A stretch of 64,000 nucleotides of DNA, taken from contig BTPP01000005.1 of NCBI GenBank assembly GCA_037102815.1, positions 620,001-684,000 on the forward strand, given 5' to 3'. A model generated the notes under the pieces. The model was given only the letters and a program-made list of their open reading frames with translations, was not told where the DNA came from and did no database searches. Shown here piece after piece: positions 35,401-45,813 of this stretch (position 1 is its first letter; each line of letters begins with the position of its first letter). The stretch comes from Neurospora intermedia (taxonomy: Eukaryota > Ascomycota > Sordariomycetes > Sordariales > Sordariaceae). The position numbers and the translations under genes were made by a program.

Positions 35401-36804
35401 CTTTTGCGCCTTGCACTGTGGGGAAACATGTATGGACACCGGCAGCCCGCCAACTCCATCCCGCGGCGCCCGTAGGTGCATTCTCTGTACGGTACTATTT
35501 GTTATGTCCACCTCCAATTGCGCTGACTGATATTTGACTGTCTGCAGCATTCACGACTGTACCCGACATCCATCCATCTGTACTGCCTTGCGACACAGAT
35601 AGGTTGGGGTTGCGCCTTACACAACACGAATAAGTGAAGAGTATTGCGTACCTTTATCTCGAGTCTCACAAGGCCATCGTCGTTGTTGTCGTCTCTTCTC
35701 TTCTGTTCTTTTCCTTCCATGAAGAACAGACAAATGTCGCACAACGTGAACAACAAAGTGGAGGAACTGTGAAGCGATCTCGGCTCCCACGGATGATGAC
35801 CACCTAAGGGAAATCACGGTGCACGAGAGTCGGACCCTGAACAGCGATCGATCTTGCGACAGGCCAGTCGACTCTCCACAGCAAACCCACAACTCGCTGG
35901 TCCCTGGAAATCGAACTGGGCCCTTCCGTTTGCTCTTCCCCCCCGTGAATCACCATCTTCAGAGAACCAACCCCGGTCCTGCCGGGTGCAATACCTGGTC
36001 TCCCCCGTCAAAATCCCGTAAGAGCTCAGATGTTCATTGCCATAATTACTTTTCCCCCCCGTCACTCTAGGTACCCAGTGACCGCCTTCTCGTCATTCGT
36101 TAACCCTTACCAGATTTATTCTCCAGCCTCGACCTTAAAGGGACCAGGGATACAACTGGACGACATCCCGAGATCCGACCACATCATCAGCCGACCCCTT
36201 TTTCCCTTTTTTTTTTTTTTTTTTTGTTTTTGTTTTTGTGTTTTTGGACAGACGTACAAAAGCCGCCCTTTGTCTCGAGCGCCGCCGCACCGCTGTCCGA
36301 TCGACGCTGGACTTCTTTGACGATTCCCGACCTTGTGCGCTCCTCATTGTCTCATCTGTGGACACAAACCCCCGATCCCATCCCCGGCTAAGCAACAAGC
36401 ATCACCATCACCTCCACAACCTCCAGGCACACGCCACCACCGGGGGGGATTGGTTGCATCGCTCCTCTACCAGCGCGCCGCGGCACCCACCACACCCATA
36501 TCAATTTACCAAAACCACCATTAATCCCACCATTGCCGACGCCATCCGCAAAGAGAGGGGGCCAACAAAAGATAACACTCCCCCAACCAGCAGCAGCCCG
36601 CCGTACCTCCGCTACTTCCGCAGTTGGATCCAAAATCTCTGCACCAACAGACTGCGATTTCGGCGCTCTATTCCGGTCAAACACACAACCATAAAATCGC
36701 AACCGCACCGTTCGTGCCCCCTTGCGACATACGAGCCGTCGCAGCGCTAGCAAGCTCGGCCGTATCGTCTTGTTTCCTTTTCATCCAATCTCTGAAGCGA
36801 CACA
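29102..36804. other. Gene-poor stretch of 7.7 kb
   Basis: No frame above 185 codons, no splice chain with codon bias and no RNA gene found. It holds the 49-base G run, A-rich runs at 33066 and 33547, many AGGTA/TACCT motifs at 31030-31440, and at 36190-36240 a T17 and TTTTTG run in the leader of the next gene. Not obviously AT-rich, so it does not look like a heavily RIP-mutated transposon graveyard. Confidence 0.55.
32362..32410. repeat. G49 homopolymer
   Basis: Forty-nine consecutive G on the plus strand, preceded by GGGGAGAATCT. The tract can form multiple G-quadruplexes. Its exact length is likely approximate. Confidence 0.9.
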
Positions 36805-38796
36805 ATGGCAACCTCCCGAGAACGGCCCAGACGAAAGTTCACGCCCATACCCGTCGAGACCACCTTTGAGCGCTACCGGAAAGCAATGCCAAATGGCGAA
36901 CTTACACCTAGTCCGTCGCCGCGCTCACCATCACCGCCACCCCGCGAGAAACGAAGGTTCGCTCCTCAGCTAGTCGAATCCTCCGTACGAAGATCCCGCC
37001 GCGTTGGCGATGAAGGTCCTGCCACCAAGCCCACCGATAAAACCGACATTACTCCTTACACGAACCACATTTATGCGCCCAAGGCCAAGGCTAAGAGGAG
37101 GCTCGGGCAGGGAACATCGATAGCGTCGCCTACACCCCCTGCCCAGAGGAAAAAGGGCCATTCCCGTCGAGAATCGTGTGACGATGAGATTGCCGATGGT
37201 TTCTTCGACCTGGTGGCCCGGGATGCCCAGGCTCAGAAAATGCAAGAGATGGCCATGAGTGCCTTCCCGAACAGTAGTGAGCGCATAGGTGGCGCTGAAC
37301 ACTTTTACGTTCGCGAAGGCTCGGAGGACGACGAGATGGCTACGAGAGGACGACCCCTGACGAGAGGTCCATGGGCTACTTATCTTTCGCGCCGGAACTC
37401 GTCCGAGGAAGATATCAGTTGGGCATTCAAAGAAATGCAAGAACATGCGGAAATGTTGGAGAATGAGGCCAAACGTGATTTTGAGCCAGAAAGAGTCTCG
37501 ACCCTCGAGTTGGACAACATGAGCTTCGACGAGCCACTCAACGATGTGATGAACCTGACATCTGCCCCTAGGTCACCTCTCACCGGTTCCCCTCTCTGGG
37601 CATCACGACCATCACCTGCCAACCGGGGCCCGATTGGTGAATCTCACATGCCACTAATACGGTCTGAGTCACCTCTACCTGTGATTGGTGAATCCGCCAT
37701 GCCGTACATCCCACCCGAGTCGCCCCCTCGTCGCCCAATAGGCGAGAGTTTCATGCCATACATACCGTCGGCGCCTTTGGGGAAGGCTGCAGATATGCCT
37801 TATGCCTCCCCAGCTCAGATACCCCCAGACACTGCGTTTGGAAGCCATGGATATGCCTTCCAGCCGTATGCCGAGCCCGAGCGAGACATGTCGTTGGAAC
37901 GTGCGAGGAATCAACATCGACAACGGGTGAAGGCTTCACCTCCGATGCTCGGCCAGGACTTGGTATTCAGGATGTGCCAATCCCCCAAACACACCAAGCT
38001 GGAACCAGACCATTTATGGGATCTGGAGAAGGAAACAACAAAAGAGGATGAGAACCGGGACCCCAGTGAGCAGCGGGGTCTCTGGCGTGGATACTGCTTT
38101 GCTCATGATAAGGATGAGCATATCATTCCGGCTGAGCGACCACAGTATCTTAGCACCCCTTATCCTTCACATTCACCTCGTGACCCCTTCGCGCAAGCCT
38201 TTGGGCAGTCGACACCACCCGAGTTGAGCGCAGAAGGAACCCCGTCTGATGGTTTTACGAGGAACACATCTCTCCAAATCCCCGCCTGGTCACACCCTGA
38301 GCATCGCACCAAGAACAACGAGCGCAAGGGCCTCCATATGCTTCCTTTGCAAGGTCTTGAAGAGAGACTAAAGAAAGAGAAGGCGGCTGCCGATCTGGAA
38401 GAGAAAATTGCCGCAGAGTTTGACGACCATTTTGTCACACAAGTGTATAACTACCTTTCACTTGGGTATCCCGCATTAGCAAGACAATACGACGAGGAAC
38501 TTGGCAAGATCAGTCGGATTCCCGTCGAAGAACTAGGGCGCGACGACTACGCGAATATGGAGAATCTCTGGGGTGGAGAGGATGCTAAAGTCACTCCCGG
38601 CGGTACGGCCAAGGCCACGGGCCACATTATGCTCGATAGTGAAGAGAAGGACGATATTCCCGAGGAGAATAGGTGTCCCCGGTGGAAGGCGCTCAAAAAG
38701 TACATTTATGAGTGGGCGAGGCAGCACCCCGACCTGGATGCTATCAGTCCGCTGGCTTGGGGCGTGCGAGAAAGAAGAGGTAGTTGGGGACTATAA
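36805..38796 (+). CDS. Conserved proline-rich protein of unknown function (663 aa)
   Basis: Single exon, ATG in GACACAATGG. The N-terminal third is basic and Pro/Ser-rich (PSPSPRSPSPPPREKRR), with possible kinase sites and KAKAKRR as a nuclear signal. Residues 276-324 hold three copies of a short motif, I-G-E-S-x-M-P followed by (L/Y)-I and ESP-like residues. A charged helix (EERLKKEKAAADLEEKIAAEF) leads into a compact C-terminal segment of about 110 residues starting DDHFVTQVYNYLSLGYP and ending near HPDLDAISPLAWG, which looks like the conserved folded domain. I recognise no named family. It resembles uncharacterised proteins shared across filamentous ascomycetes. The leader is T/A-rich and long. 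Confidence 0.85.
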   Translation: MATSRERPRRKFTPIPVETTFERYRKAMPNGELTPSPSPRSPSPPPREKRRFAPQLVESSVRRSRRVGDEGPATKPTDKTDITPYTNHIYAPKAKAKRRLGQGTSIASPTPPAQRKKGHSRRESCDDEIADGFFDLVARDAQAQKMQEMAMSAFPNSSERIGGAEHFYVREGSEDDEMATRGRPLTRGPWATYLSRRNSSEEDISWAFKEMQEHAEMLENEAKRDFEPERVSTLELDNMSFDEPLNDVMNLTSAPRSPLTGSPLWASRPSPANRGPIGESHMPLIRSESPLPVIGESAMPYIPPESPPRRPIGESFMPYIPSAPLGKAADMPYASPAQIPPDTAFGSHGYAFQPYAEPERDMSLERARNQHRQRVKASPPMLGQDLVFRMCQSPKHTKLEPDHLWDLEKETTKEDENRDPSEQRGLWRGYCFAHDKDEHIIPAERPQYLSTPYPSHSPRDPFAQAFGQSTPPELSAEGTPSDGFTRNTSLQIPAWSHPEHRTKNNERKGLHMLPLQGLEERLKKEKAAADLEEKIAAEFDDHFVTQVYNYLSLGYPALARQYDEELGKISRIPVEELGRDDYANMENLWGGEDAKVTPGGTAKATGHIMLDSEEKDDIPEENRCPRWKALKKYIYEWARQHPDLDAISPLAWGVRERRGSWGL

Positions 38797-40250
38797 GGTC
38801 TTCTGGCTATTGCCTCTACTGTTTTGTTTTGCGTCATGGCTTTTCGTTCCTCTGTTGGACGAGTCGAACGTTTTCGATGGAAAAGATGACGTGCGGAGTG
38901 GAGACTCGATGTGTGCCTACACTAGCGGTACATCACCACGACGATCACTTTTCTTGGGTTGCATTTTTTAGCGTCGCGATCAAAGCTTATTTTGTCATTA
39001 TTCCAGGGCGTCTTCTATTAATTCTTGCTTGGTATGGTATTCGACGGGACAACATTCCCTATTGTTAGCGGCAACATGATTACTGTTCCGACACAGAAGC
39101 ATTTGCACGACGGGCACAACATTAACCGCCTTTGACTGTTATTTTTGATGAGTACGACTTATGACTAGTATCCCTTCCTGTGAGCCGCAGTTTGTTTTGG
39201 GTGGGAATGATAATGGGACAAGGAAAGTAGACTGTACATGATGGCCATGACGTACCGGGATGAGTTGTTCTTTTGTGTGCTTTGAGCTTGGAGTCTGGCT
39301 CCGGTGTCAATTCAAGCAATTCGTCTTACTGAATTTGAAGATGCCCGAGGACGATAGAAATAGGACACAAAACGAAGCAAAGCAACACATGGGGAGCTTC
39401 TAGGCTAACACCACAGATAAGGTCTCGGGGGGAAAAGTAACGGGTCAACAACAAGGGATTGTAAAGCAGTATTCCTTCTTTGAAGAATCACGAAACTAGT
39501 ACAATAATTTTAACATGGACCAGAAATCACGTCGCCTCAAATCTTAAAATCACTGTCGTCCCTTATTTCTGGAAACCAAGTCATGTCGTCCCGAGGCAAA
39601 AGTCAACTGATGTCACCAAGCTAATTTAACCGCGTGCGGACGGCAGACGGAACGGCCCTTGAACTAAATAAGCGAGGAAGCGAGGAAAACCCATCAAGCT
39701 GTTAGAAGTAGTGTAGTGCCAAGTTGGAGCCGTCGGGTTGGGTGTGTTTTGAAAACGGGATCGGAACTGAAGCTGTTCAGCCCTATGGGAAAAATGGAGC
39801 CAGGGCCGCTCAGGCTGCGAGGCACAGTGTTCATACCCGACGTGGTGTACTGTGGGAACCCAAAAGGCATCCAGTCGATTGGACGGGTGACCCACCTTTG
39901 TCACTGGGTGCAGCCAGGGATGGAGCTGAGATTCTCAATCTTATTGCCGCTGCCGGAACGACCAGGGCTAGCTACCATAGAGCAGGGACGCCGCGCGCAG
40001 CATCACTGTGTTCAGTTATCGTTCGCTAAAACAACAGCTTATCATCGGCATCGTCATCCTTCCCTTCGGTGCTCCGTCCCGCGACCTAACCACCCAAACG
40101 CGGTCCTTTCTTCCTTACCTCACCTTGTCACCGACTTTGCGCATTCCCGACTCCGTTACGGTTACGGTGTCACTACCTATTACGAACCGCTATCTACCCT
40201 ACGACGACAAATTATCGCGACGCCAGCACAGCGCAAAGCAGCGGACCGGG
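38797..40250. other. Intergenic, 3' flank of the 663-aa gene and leader of the ARMH3 gene
   Basis: The 208-codon frame 39716-40342 opens with GTG and lacks family features. No gene supported. Confidence 0.55.
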
Positions 40251-42717
40251 ATGGAGCAATCCCCCCTTACGCAACAGCCTCGGCCGGAGGCGTTCCAGGC
40301 CAAGATTGTGCAGCTTTATCAGGAGCTATTCAAGGTACGTGAGCTTGTGATGTCTTGCTGTCGTTCGCCGGGTATACTGCAATGGAATTGGACAAAGGAG
40401 AAGCTAACGTCAACTGCGCTGTAGGTTAGTTAACATCGCCCTCGTCAATCCTCTCCCTCTCCGCGCTTCATCACATACATGCCCCGCGCGCCCGCGCCCC
40501 TTGATAGCTACAATGTCGCGATCGCCGCCTCGCTGTTTCCATAACTCCTGTTGAGCCCGACGCAACCGACTCTGCCAATCCTCACGCGCGCGCAATGCAA
40601 CTACACAAGCAACACCATTCCGTATCATAACGACCCACGCATACATACTGACCTATTCTCTCCCACCGACCAACAGGATCACGACCACGACGAAGACCTC
40701 GACTCGCATTACCACTCCCCCACCCAAACCGAAGGTTTCTGGACCGAGTTCTTCATTCTCAAACCCGCCCGCTCTTCTCTGCGCCAAATCCTTGACCCCA
40801 TTTCTGCCTCCGACCTGCTTCATCTATACTCCTCGCAAACCCAGCAGCTCTTCTCCCGCGCCGTGAGCGCGCTCAAACCCGCCAGGCCGTCCTCGTCCGC
40901 CTCTGCCTCTAGTCAGACTCAGAGTCAGAACAAGCAAGCGAATGCGCTTGACACGCTATCGGTGTTTCTTGTCAGCGTACTAGGGAAGAAGTACACGAAT
41001 CCAAGCTCGGACATCATCGAGGTGCTTGCGGGACTGGATAGTGTCGACCACGTCTTTGGGGAGTTTGTGGGGGCTTTGGATGGGATTGTGCGCGGTGGCA
41101 GCGGAAATGCAGGTGCGACGAGTATAGAAGTCCGGCGCAAGGCGGTGGAGGTGGCGATGGCGGTTACGGCGGGGGCGTGGGGGACGGGGTTGGGGAGTTA
41201 TTTCATCCAGAGAGATATGTTTCCAGCTTTGATGAAGGTGAGTTTTGGACGACCCGGGTTGGTTTGGATGGGACGAAAGGAATGGGAAAGCGAGGACAAA
41301 AGGCTGACTACCAGAAACAACAGCTTATACAAGACTCCGAGACGACACAGGATATTGTTCGGCCGTTCACGCTGGTGGGACTTCTTGCTAATTACAACAA
41401 GTTCGAGTTTCAAAACCCGTACCAGATGCGGCTGAACGACTTTGTCAATGAGCAAACGATACAGAAAATTATCAGAGCCGTAGGTGAGGCGTGTTTGACG
41501 CTACGAGGGCAGTATGTTGCGGTACAAGAGGATCTGCCGGAGGGATGGTCGATAGCGGGCACGCTGAGCATGATTGGGTTGGTGAGATTGAATAAGCACA
41601 AGAAACCTGTGTATGATGCGGAGACCCAAAAGAGGATGTTTTCGGCGCTGTAAGTCACTATCCACCAGGGGAGGGTTGAGAAGATACAAGGACTAACAAC
41701 AACAGGCCCGGCAAAGAAGCAGCCGTCCTCCTAGCAACATACGACTTTACCCACGCCAACAAGCTCTTCTGCCACAACCTTGTCACCCTCCCACCACTTG
41801 CCAAAGGCGACGAACCACCCTTCTCGAGCTTCCTCTCCATAACCTCGTACATGCTCCAACACGCCCACTTATCACAACGCACCACCCTCTACAGCCACCT
41901 CAACCTCATGATCATCCGCCTCCTAATCGAAGACCCCGTCCTCTGCAAACGGCTCTGCAGCTCCGAACCCGAGCACAAGCACCCCGTCCGTCTCTGCCGA
42001 CAACGCTCCCCTTACCTTCCCCATGTGGCCGGCGACCGCGTCCTCGCCACCGCCGTCCTCGACACCATGATCGACGCTGTCAACCACAACCTCCGCCGCC
42101 GGCTCGACGTCGGTCTGTACACCCTCTGCGTGGGCATCCTCCTCCGACTGATCAGCTACATGTCCCGCTCCCGCTCCCGCCTCGAATACCACTGGCACGA
42201 ACTCTTCCGCTCCCTTTTGTCCTTGATCCGCTTCCTGACCACGTACGCCTCGGACCTCAAGACCTTGCTAGGTGGACAACAAGGCCAGCTTGACACGCTT
42301 CTGGATCTGGTAGTCAACACCCTCGCCCTCGGTCTCTCGTCAGGCGAATCGTTCCTGCCGACATCGGCAGCCTACGACGATCTGTTTTACAAGATTGTCG
42401 AGATGGGCGATGTCCTGGTCAAGTTCAGAGATGTGTACGGGCTGAAGAAGAGACAGAGTAATAGTATCGATACGTTGGTGAATGTGTCGGCGCACTACAA
42501 GGACATGTTGGCTTCAGGGGCTAGTAGTAGTAAGGAAAAGTTGACGAGCGTGCAGGTTGCCGAGGTGATTAAGCAGGGGTATGAGACGTTGAGCATTCAG
42601 GCTAAGGAGGGGCTGGATAGCTGGGAGAGGTTTAGGGAGGCGGATGAGAGGGGGTTGTTGAAGAAGATGGCGAGGGAGGCGGTGGGGGATGTAAGGGCGT
42701 TGGTGGGCGGGGAGTGA
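40251..42717 (+). CDS. ARMH3-like armadillo-like helical protein (DUF1741)
   Basis: Four exons, 40251-40334, 40677-41237, 41324-41649 and 41706-42717, join to 660 aa. The first exon encodes MEQSPLTQQPRPEAF to QELFK. It is joined over a long 342-nt intron to a segment with EGFWTEFFILKP, the typical start of the family. FQNPYQMRLNDFV and the C-terminal DUF1741 region (SFLSITSYMLQHAHLSQR, RLLIEDPVL, GLYTLCVGILLRLISYM) follow. The protein is nearly all alpha-helical. The animal member ARMH3/C10orf76 acts at the Golgi with GBF1 and PI4KB; the fungal role is little known. The third-exon acceptor could also be nine bases earlier, adding three residues. The first intron is long for this genome and may hide a micro-exon. 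Confidence 0.88.
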
Positions 42718-44008
42718 GTGATGTGGATGTGGTAGTAGTAGGGAAACGGGTTTGGTTTTTTACACTAATGAGACTGAGATGGAAAAAGGCGTTCGTTTTG
42801 TTTTGTTTTGTTCTGTAAGCGATGTATGGGATAGATTGTGTTTGAGGATGATGTACACTACATACTTAATGGCTTGAAGCTCAAATATCCAATCGGCCAA
42901 TATCAGATGGACTGGACTGGACTGGACTGAACGGACGAGAATACACTACTCTTGTGCCTGATGCGAGTGGAACATGGTACTACATATCGTGATGGAGACT
43001 TTTCTTCTTCTCCAGGGAGCTGTCCCCCAGATTTCGACTTTGTGGAGGGGACACACCGACCGACCTACTTGTAGGGTACATAGAGAGGAGTGATGTCATT
43101 GCCCCTGAGCACGATGGACCCAGCTGTCCTTGTCGTGCCCCTGACTTGACCGAATCAAGACGAAAAGTAAACAAAGGGGTCCATTCGGAACAAGGGGGTT
43201 CGAAGCAATCCCCCCTTGATTCCAGGGCTGGAAGTTGATAGGGCGACCAACCAGATAAGGCGCATTTGTTGCCCTCCTCCCCCTTTCCGCTTCCCCTGCG
43301 TCCCTTGACATGGACATTCCAGGGGAGGGTCTGCCCATCAAGGTGCACTCTGCCTTTCAGGTGCAGGTTCCTTCCTGTCAGGGCTGTTCAGGGTCCTTCT
43401 GTCTGGGGCAAATGGAAGGGAGACATGGAATGACACCGCAGGAGGGAGCGGGCGAGTGGCCTGAGAGATGCGAGTTCCAGAAGTCGATACGGCAAATCCG
43501 ATGGGTGTGAATGGATGGAGCCCATATAATAAGTGGACCCCTCGTGGCTTACGAAACATGTGGATCGTTCAAGACAGTCAGATTGTCAGCGGGATTCCTA
43601 ATGGGTGAATGCTGATTGGCCGTGTCGGTTACCGGGCGGCTCCGAGGGCCAAGATTGCTATCCCATCCGTCATGTCATACGTACACTACCGGCTCACTTT
43701 GCTTGCTCGGCTGACTTGACTTCAGTTGAACTTGGCCCGCACCCAACTGTCGAATTCCCGCCAAGCACAATCATCAGAGGAAGAACAAAGCCGAATTGCC
43801 CCGGCTCAGCTGTTTCCCAACACACAACACAACCACCAAAGTCTGGCCTTGTCACAGCCCTATGATTCTAACCTCTGCAATTCCCCTTTCTTCTTCTTCT
43901 TCCGCCGCCGTACATCATATCACTTCCACCGCCGCCATACTATCGCCGGCTTTCCCGTCTGCGATTGTACATCACACAACAAGCACAACAACACCACTAC
44001 TACTTAAG
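42718..44008. other. Intergenic between ARMH3-like and ISA1
   Basis: No gene supported. It contains a (GGACT)4 run at 42909-42928. The frame of ISA1 is open upstream to about 43796 without an ATG in good context, so the leader is merely stop-free. Confidence 0.55.
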
Positions 44009-44883
44009 ATGAACGCGCAAAGGATTCTTTCGAGGAGGACGCTTTCGTCCGCCCTCTGCAACAGCAACCGCACTGTCGCTCACGCCCAGCGCCACCAATT
44101 CAGCACGACGCCCTCACCCGCCGTCACCGCTTTCCAGTCCTACACTCTTCCCTCGCACCCGCCATCGCCGCCGCGCTCCGGAAATGACTCCATGGCTTTC
44201 CCCGTTCAGCCGCCCATGCCGCGCGTACACGAGACAAGACCTCACAAGATTGCGTCGCCACCGAAGCAGCAGCAGCAACAACAAGTAAACAACTTTGCGC
44301 AAACGTCACCATCTACATCGTCAAGCCCCTCTCAGCCCACCCCCGTTGCTCCCAAGCAAGAACAATCCAAGACCGCCGCCGCCGCCGCCGCAGCACAACC
44401 CTCCTCCGCCCCTACGCAACCAACGCCCTCCAAGCCCGCCCCTCGCGCCTCTCGCCTGCGCGCCCCTCGCAAGGCCGCCATCAACCTCACGTCCGCGGCC
44501 GTCGAGCACCTGCGCGCAATGCTGGACCAGCCGGAACCGAAGCTGATCAAAGTCGGCGTGCGCAACCGGGGGTGCAGCGGGCTGGCGTACCACCTGGAGT
44601 ACGTGGACAAGGCCGGGGCGTTTGACGAGACGGTGGAGCAAGACGGCGTCAAGGTCTTGATTGACAGCAAGGCGCTCTTCAGCATCATTGGCAGTGAAAT
44701 GGACTGGGTGGAGGATAAGTTGAGTCAGCGGTTTGTTTTCAGGAATCCCAATATTAGTAAGTTTTTATTCCCCCCTTTTCTCCCTCGATGCTGCGGCGGA
44801 AAGGAATGGGACGGGAATGGTGGCTAACGAATGGATGAAAAACAGAGGAGCAATGCGGTTGTGGAGAGTCGTTCATGGTATAA
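44009..44883 (+). CDS. ISA1: Mitochondrial iron-sulfur cluster assembly protein (A-type, Isa1/ISCA1)
   Basis: Two exons, 44009-44756 and 44846-44883, give 261 aa. The short second exon supplies only the last 12 residues, including the two Cys of CGCGESF; the break falls just after RNPNI. The first conserved Cys is in VRNRGCSGLAY. These three Cys bind the cluster or iron in A-type carriers. The N-terminus (MNAQRILSRRTLSSALC) is a clear mitochondrial presequence. A linker of about 100 residues contains Q7, A7 and Pro/Ser repeats and is not part of the fold. The tail CGCGESF fits Isa1 rather than Isa2. The protein works in the mitochondrial matrix with Isa2 and Iba57 in making 4Fe-4S proteins. 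Stop is at 44881-44883, with AATAAA-like bases just after. Confidence 0.93.
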
Positions 44884-45813
44884 ATAAAGGACATGAATGA
44901 AATTAAATCTCGGTTAAGCTAGGGGTGGGCGGCCGGGCGTGGAAGCCGAAGTAGCCTCTCAGCCGATCAGTCGTGCGTGACACTACTCGACTTTAGAGAG
45001 AGCTACGGGACGGTCTTCACTTCAGTGGCCTCTTCAGCGCATCGCGAAGAGAGCGAAGGATCGAAGAGTTGTGTATGGAGCTTTGAGAGTCTTCTTGCGT
45101 CATTTGTTAGCGCTCGCGCGCTTGGGGGTTTTCTTTCGGCGAAAGCATGGGTAATGGCGTTTGGGTAGAGAGCATTATTCCCTTCATTGTTCTTGTTACT
45201 TATTTTTTTTCCATTCTGGTAAACTCAGATATGGACGGCTCTGTCAAGGGCCTTTTACTTGTTGGTAGTGGTTGTATAATTTTTCTCTATCCTTCTTGTC
45301 ACATCACCATTTAGTAGATGAGGGAGAGAATTGGAGAGGCTTTGTCATCATGTTCAAAAGTCCTTGCTCCCATAAAAGGGTTCATCCCATATTCTGGCTG
45401 TCATCATTACACATGTGTTTTACTGTGTACCTTTTTCCGCGATGCTCTCTTATGACGCATGCTGTGGTTTTCGATGGCTGATTAATTATGACTTCTGACT
45501 TCTGTTAGTGCGGCTCAAATGCGGGCACCTGTCAATTTGCCAACGGTCCAGCGGGAGCTACCCCACATGCTTCATCCGCAGCAGAGTAGTTCCCCACCAA
45601 CACTGCAGCGACAGGGACAACAGCTGTTAACGCGTTCGAAAATCAATTTACGCCCTGCAAACGCGTCTCTCGTCACCTCCAATTTCGCCATCCGACAACC
45701 CATTCTTGCTATTCCTCGGGTCATCTTTTGAAATTTCACCGTTCAGACACATTGAAAAGACCAAATCTTGCTCCAGCTTTGCCTTCATCCCACCCACTGA
45801 CACATGCGACGCC
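44884..45813. other. Intergenic between ISA1 and MGS1
   Basis: No gene supported. The MGS1 frame is open back to 45706 but the first ATG is at 45814. Confidence 0.55.

Noticed and set aside
39716-40342. 208-codon frame in front of the ARMH3-like gene
   Set aside because: Opens with GTG and overlaps the true first exon in another frame; no bias.
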